NCBI GenBank assembly: GCA_000697665.1
Contig: KL197745.1
Coordinates: 106,442-170,441 of the forward strand
From: Jaapia argillacea MUCL 33604
Taxonomy: Eukaryota > Basidiomycota > Agaricomycetes > Jaapiales > Jaapiaceae
Direction of reading: 5' to 3'
Length of the DNA: 64,000 nt
Position numbers and translations under genes: made by a program. Within the stretch, counting starts at the first letter, position 1, and the number at the start of each line of letters is the position of its first letter. Shown here in pieces: positions 59,601 to 64,000 of this stretch. The notes below the pieces were generated by a model that was not told the origin of the DNA, made no database searches, and saw only the letters and a program-made list of their open reading frames with translations.

Positions 59601-61013
59601 ATTGACCACCCGGTCGATCCTCTGTTCTACCTGTGATCTTCACTGCCATGGAATGCATTTCTATGGGGGTGTGGCCACCATCATCAAGTGCCATTTTCAA
59701 CCCTCGTACAATTGTTCTATCTCTACGACCTTGATCTTCTCGTCTAGGGTTACACCGACTACGACCGTCATTAATATTCGATATCGAAGTCTCACATGCA
59801 CTACTATCCCTTGCTATTGTCCCTTCGCCACCATCGCAACAGATCTTACTGCGAACACCAGCATTTTATTCCACTATCCTATGCTTGTTGTCAGTTTCTC
59901 TCGATCGCCTTCCACAGCCTATCATTCCTTCCACCCATCCATTCAAGGCACACAGGGGATAGCCTTGGACAGCTCAGTCCCGGGGCCCAGGCTATAGTTC
60001 TCCGGACGAACGAAACGACGGTGCATCGGTGCTCATCTGTCGATCCAAATCGTGGACGGCATGACAAGCACGGTGCAACTGGACGAAGTTCGCGGAATAC
60101 GGGTGCCATGTCAGGTGCTGCCAAATTACACTACCCACTTGGCCATCACATCTACCCTCGGTCCTCCAGCTTCCTTCCAAATCCCACCCTACGCAAAAAA
60201 ACAAGACAAAGGCGCGACCCTAGCCCGCTATTCCGAGTTCGGCTTCAATATCTATCCAATCGCAAAGCAATCCAAAATTCTATCATCTACTCAGCGAATT
60301 TATTGAGTGCCACGAAACAATCATTGTCATTATTCTCTTTTGTGAGGATCCGAGATGTGTTCCACTTGCCGAACAACCATGCACCGGTCGCGGCGTCGGA
60401 GGCGACTCGCCCCGATTGGCAACTGACGCATTACACCCACCTCAATTCCTTTATGAGCAGATTGGCAATTACGGAGACTCACCTATGGCCTGACTGGATG
60501 CACGCAGACACCTTTTCAGCTGGCCTTGGTGACTTCGAGGAATGGCTATTACGGACCCTCGCAAATTCCGGAAGCTACGGGACACCAGGCTTGTCAATCT
60601 GCAAGAACTTTCCCATCTACGGAATCCTTCGTGTCGTTTAGGGTTGGCGCAATTCCGAAGGGACCTCTTCTCCTTCATCTTCAGAAGCACTCAGACCAGC
60701 AGGTGTTTTGCCAAGCCTGACTTCACCAATCGTTTCCATGCTACGTGACACACCTCTCAAGCTACCTCGTCTGACTCCTAGTTCTGGGGTATCCGAGCCT
60801 CGCTGGATGCGTCGTCTGACTCCTAACCTGCTGGGAATCGCAGCTCGCCTCGGTTTTCTCCCTGAGTGCAGAGTCCACACCGTGGGGCCGGAAAGCGCAA
60901 GCGCTTTCACCCACATTGCTTCGCATCCACGACTTCTACAAGCTACAAGCTTCATGTATGCTTGCTCGCTGGTGTCCTCTACTATGCCAGCGCCATAGTG
61001 TTATACTCAAAGA
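56678..61013. other. 4.3-kb C-rich insertion of unknown type in unit 2
   Basis: Absent from unit 1: the flanks ...TTCACATGTT and TTCATTCTTAGCGAAG correspond to one continuous sequence at 48445-48465. Inside, roughly 57.2-60.4 kb is strongly C-rich and G-poor on the plus strand (for example 59281-59340 has about 22 C and 9 G). Many open plus-strand frames (up to 281 codons at 59796-60641) result, because G-poor DNA has few stops. None resembles a protein family; no reverse transcriptase, integrase or transposase motif, and no terminal repeats, were seen. Confidence 0.6.
57774..57822 (+). repeat. CTGCTA/CTGCAA/CCGCTA microsatellite
   Basis: About eight imperfect hexamer units of the form CTGCWA and CCGCTA inside the C-rich insertion. 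Confidence 0.85.
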
Positions 61014-61236
61014 TTCATTCTTAGCGAAGGATTCCTGGGCTTCGGGGCTGATATTTCCGCTCTGACCTCCCCTGTTCTTGATGGTCTACACGCAGCGTCG
61101 CGACTACTGACAGCGCTTTTTTCGCGACCTTCATCTAGGTCTGTCTTCCCACGCCCACATCGAGATCTCATGAATCCAACGGAGCGGAGGTACGAGTTCA
61201 GTCTACTGTTGCGAGAAAAGAGACGTTCGAGTTCAC

Positions 61237-64000
61237 ATGTTCGTTCTTAGCAAAGTATTGTTGGACTTTGGGGCTCACATTCTTGATGGTCTACATGCTC
61301 TCCTTCAAATCGACGGTGGCTATCCACTACCTCTGCATACGAAGAACCTGCCAGTCGACGTTAATTACTTGTCTTACCTCATGTCTCCCGGCGTCGCGAC
61401 ACCTGAACAGCTCCTTCTGTGGATACCAAACTCATTCTGGTCCTGTTCAGGGGGGAATTCCCCAATGTCGATTTCCAGTCCTTCCCGGGAGGTCAAACTA
61501 GAGGCACTCGTTGCTTCCCTCCCAAGAGCAGCATGGGTCGCGGCAATCTGGTGGAGGCGTTACCCGCCCACTCAAGTTAACCTTGGGAACTCCTTGACCT
61601 TGCCCCTCCGGCTAAAGGATACCATCTCGGCTCGTCGGCGCTTTATCTTCGCCTGCATGGCGTTTCTCCTCCATCAGTTGGTGTCCCAGGACCCCGATTG
61701 GGACACTTCTCCATGGGCTAGAGCTAGGTGTCAATGGGCCTGTGATTATTTTGGTCGGAAGTTGCTGACTGTGAGGAGTTTCGATTCTCAACATATTGCA
61801 CGATAGTCTCAGGGGCTGTCCTTTAGATTCTACCCCAGCTTCAATACTCCTCTGCGAAAGTACGAGCTTTTCGGGATGCACTTGCTCGTGGCGAGGAATC
61901 TCGCCACGACCTGATATCTTCCTTCACTGACTCAATCTGGGTGATGAACCCATCACTTATATTCCAAGACTTTGCTTCAGTGCATGATGTGGTTGGTGGT
62001 TTCTTTCCTTTTCTTGGCATCCCGTTGTGTTCACCATAAACTGTTGACTTCAGTTTACACGAGCCTTTCCTGGTGGTCTAGAAGACATCCCCATGGCCTT
62101 GTGTCGAAATGCTCTGCTGGTTTGGCTTGACACAGGAATCTTACCCAACAGTTCCCAGGCCTACCAGAAGGACCTGACCACTCCTTCCCCTGTTGGTGAC
62201 AACCCGTCCTACCCTCAGAATTGGGAGAACATACTCCCTTCTCGATGGAACAGCATGATTAGGAGCCGGTTTGGATCTTCAAAGCATTACCATGCAGCTC
62301 TTGCGGCCACCGGGCCAGATGAGTGGCCCTTGTCTTGCATGGCACCTTGCTCTGTCCTGAGAGTCCTCCACGCTCTTGTGAATCTGGTGGGGATCGTCAT
62401 CTTTGCAATAGAGGACACATCCAGATATATGGACGGCGTCGAAGAAACTGCCTGCCTTCTCTCGCGGCTCTTGCTGAGTTGGGAGGAGGAGCATGTCTGC
62501 CGCACAGTATTTCAGGTGAAGACTTACCAAAATACGCTGTTGTGACTTAAGATCACTGTATCATCTCTAGCTTATTCGATGGCCGTTGGAAACTATCTAC
62601 CCCCACATTATTGATATACAACTGCCCGGGAAACCATACCACATAGTCGAAAGGTTATTGCTCGCTCCCGCAAAGCTGGTCTTGGAAGCAGTCGAAGACC
62701 GTGACGCCCAATTGCTTTTGAACATCCTGCAAGAAGTAAGCTGTCCCTATGTTTTTACCATTGTAAAAGTCGGAGGTTGAGCCTGGATGAGCAGTGTTTA
62801 GATTGTGGCGCCCTCGCAAATCAGCCATCACTGATTCACTCGGCACACTCACTCCTTTTCAAGATATCACAGACTAGCGGCGCTGTCCCGGAGAGTTTTT
62901 ACATCAGTGATATCCATGTCGACGGCGATAAACGCGATGGAATATCTGGGGGGGGGATTCGGGGATATATTCCGAGGGACTAGAGACTCAAAATCCGACT
63001 CAAAATCCGCGGATGTTGCACTGAAGCGGCTGCGATTCGCGATATCCTCTGCTTCTACCTTGAAGGTTGAAGCCGTGCAACTCCTTTCGCAATTTCTCCT
63101 TGCTTATCGTTTCCTCAGGCTTTTTACAAGGAAGCCATGGTCTGGCGACAGCTCGATCACCCAAACGTCTTGCAATTTATCGGCGTTGACTCGAAGACTT
63201 TTGATCTCCCAAGTCTGGTGATGCCCTGGATGCAAAACGGGAACCTTTTCGATTATGTCTCAAATATCATCCATCCGGCCTGTCACCACCTGATGGAGCT
63301 GGTACGAGACTCGTGTTTTCCTCTAGGGAATTTCATTAATGTCCTTCCGTCTCTTCAGGGTCACGGAGTGTTGAAAGGCCTCTCCTACCTCCACTCCAAT
63401 CACGTTGTTCACGGTGACTTACGATGCGTAAGGATGGATATTCTCATATTAATATTTCCGTTGAACCTCACGAGTATGCTTCTCAGGCAAATGTCTTGCT
63501 TAACGATATGGGTCAACCGTGCCTGGCTGACTTTGGCTTGGCAGTTTTTGTCGAGGAAACCCATGATCGCGGCAGCAATGATCTCGCCGAAGGGGGCTTT
63601 AATGACCACGCAGCAGGGTCTCAGTCGACCTATGCGGGGTCTCTGAGGTGGCTGGCTCCCGAAGCGCTTGTCAGCGACTCTCCATACTATGAGTGGAGGA
63701 GGAGGCCTAGCAGAGATATCTACGCATTTGGCAGCCTTTGCCTGGAGGTAATGAGCCGTCCTTGTTGCCGGTCGCCAATTTGCTGAAAATGAACCTTAGA
63801 TCTTTACTGGCTTTGAACCATACTATCCAGACATCCAGCAGGATGCCGCTCTGCCGTTGTGGATCTTTCAACATAAGCGGCCACCCCGACCAGTCTTCCA
63901 CCAATCTTGGGGAGGTCTTGTTGATTTGTACCTGCGGGGTGAACGGGGTTTCGTCGAGCGTTGTTGGGATGAGAACCCGGCCAGCCGTCCCACCTGCGAA
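61237..64000 (+). CDS. tyrosine-kinase-like protein kinase, copy 2 (3' partial, one frameshift)
   Basis: Duplicate of the kinase at 48599-51511, cut by the window end. The ATG at 61237 gives MFVLSKVLLDFGAHILDGL, supporting this start for the family. N-terminal half: SFWSCSGGNSP, RWACDYFGRKLL-type QWACDYFGRKLL, AFRDALARGEESRHDLISSF, CRNALLVWLD, MDGVEE. Kinase half: GGGFGDIFRGTR, ALKRLRF, HGDLRC-ANVLLND, DFGLAVF, LRWLAPEAL, DIYAFGSLCLE, RPTCE. In the Gly loop a run of nine G at about 62948-62956 puts the frame off by one; eight G would keep the copy 1 frame. This may be a sequencing error or a true lesion. The minisatellite of copy 1 is missing. Confidence 0.7.

Larger units (their letters stand above)
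54088..64000 (+). repeat. segmental duplication, unit 2 (G-alpha pseudogene + kinase)
   Basis: Second unit of the tandem duplication; its right limit is beyond the window. Confidence 0.85.

Noticed and set aside
59796-60641. 281-codon open frame in the C-rich insertion
   Set aside because: G-poor DNA has few stop codons by composition; all three plus-strand frames are similarly open nearby and none looks like a protein family.
56678-61013. LTR retroelement or other virus-like element in the insertion
   Set aside because: No long terminal repeats, no reverse transcriptase, protease, integrase or capsid motifs seen on either strand.

Overview
This is nuclear DNA of a filamentous fungus, most likely a basidiomycete (Agaricomycetes). 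Nearly every gene is cut by many short introns of about 50-65 bases with GT...AG ends. The gene families also point there: divergent G-protein alpha subunits with a long insert, tyrosine-kinase-like kinases with an HGDL catalytic loop, secreted S10 carboxypeptidases, and a TPR-CHAT protein. Family calls rest on motifs read by eye; no database search was possible. I saw no tRNA, rRNA, CRISPR array or reverse transcriptase.

Layout. 0-0.9 kb: 3' part of a DUF455 ferritin-like gene with a 12-base micro-exon. 1.6-8.1 kb: two tandem secreted serine carboxypeptidases, each with a TATA box about 45 bases before the ATG. 8.95-11.1 kb: amino-acid/GABA-type permease. 13.3-15.0 kb (minus): secreted agmatinase-like ureohydrolase. 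15.5-17.6 kb: MATE transporter. 17.9-21.7 kb: phospholipase D. 22.0-25.8 kb (minus): Prm10/ThrE-type membrane protein with a long disordered N-terminus. Together these read as a metabolic and transport neighbourhood, with no clear single pathway.

27.5-35.4 kb is an accessory island. It holds an intact four-exon gene for a 1339-residue TPR-CHAT (caspase-like) protein. From about 27.95 kb the DNA turns AT-rich and almost free of CpG, while the first two exons have ordinary CpG content. Downstream, a pair of inverted repeat arms (31.9-32.2 and 34.9-35.4 kb) shows CpG-to-TpG/CpA differences between copies, and one arm reaches the promoter side of the next gene. 35.6-39.8 kb: PMS1, the MutL-type mismatch-repair subunit with its endonuclease motif intact. 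40.0-41.4 kb: formamidase/acetamidase.

44-64 kb is a large tandem duplication. Unit 1 is a divergent G-alpha gene (44.0-46.2), a non-autonomous DNA transposon with 247-base terminal inverted repeats (46.5-48.1), and a kinase gene with an unrecognised N-terminal region (48.6-51.5). Unit 2 is a decayed G-alpha pseudogene (54.1-56.2), a 4.3-kb C-rich insertion of unknown type (56.7-61.0), and a second kinase copy running off the window (61.2-64.0). Between the units lies an SDR oxidoreductase (minus, 52.2-53.4) interrupted by a 424-base assembly gap. Unit 2 preserves the empty target site of the transposon found in unit 1. The most interesting items are the intact CHAT gene inside CpG-depleted DNA, the paired G-alpha/kinase duplication, and the C-rich insertion.
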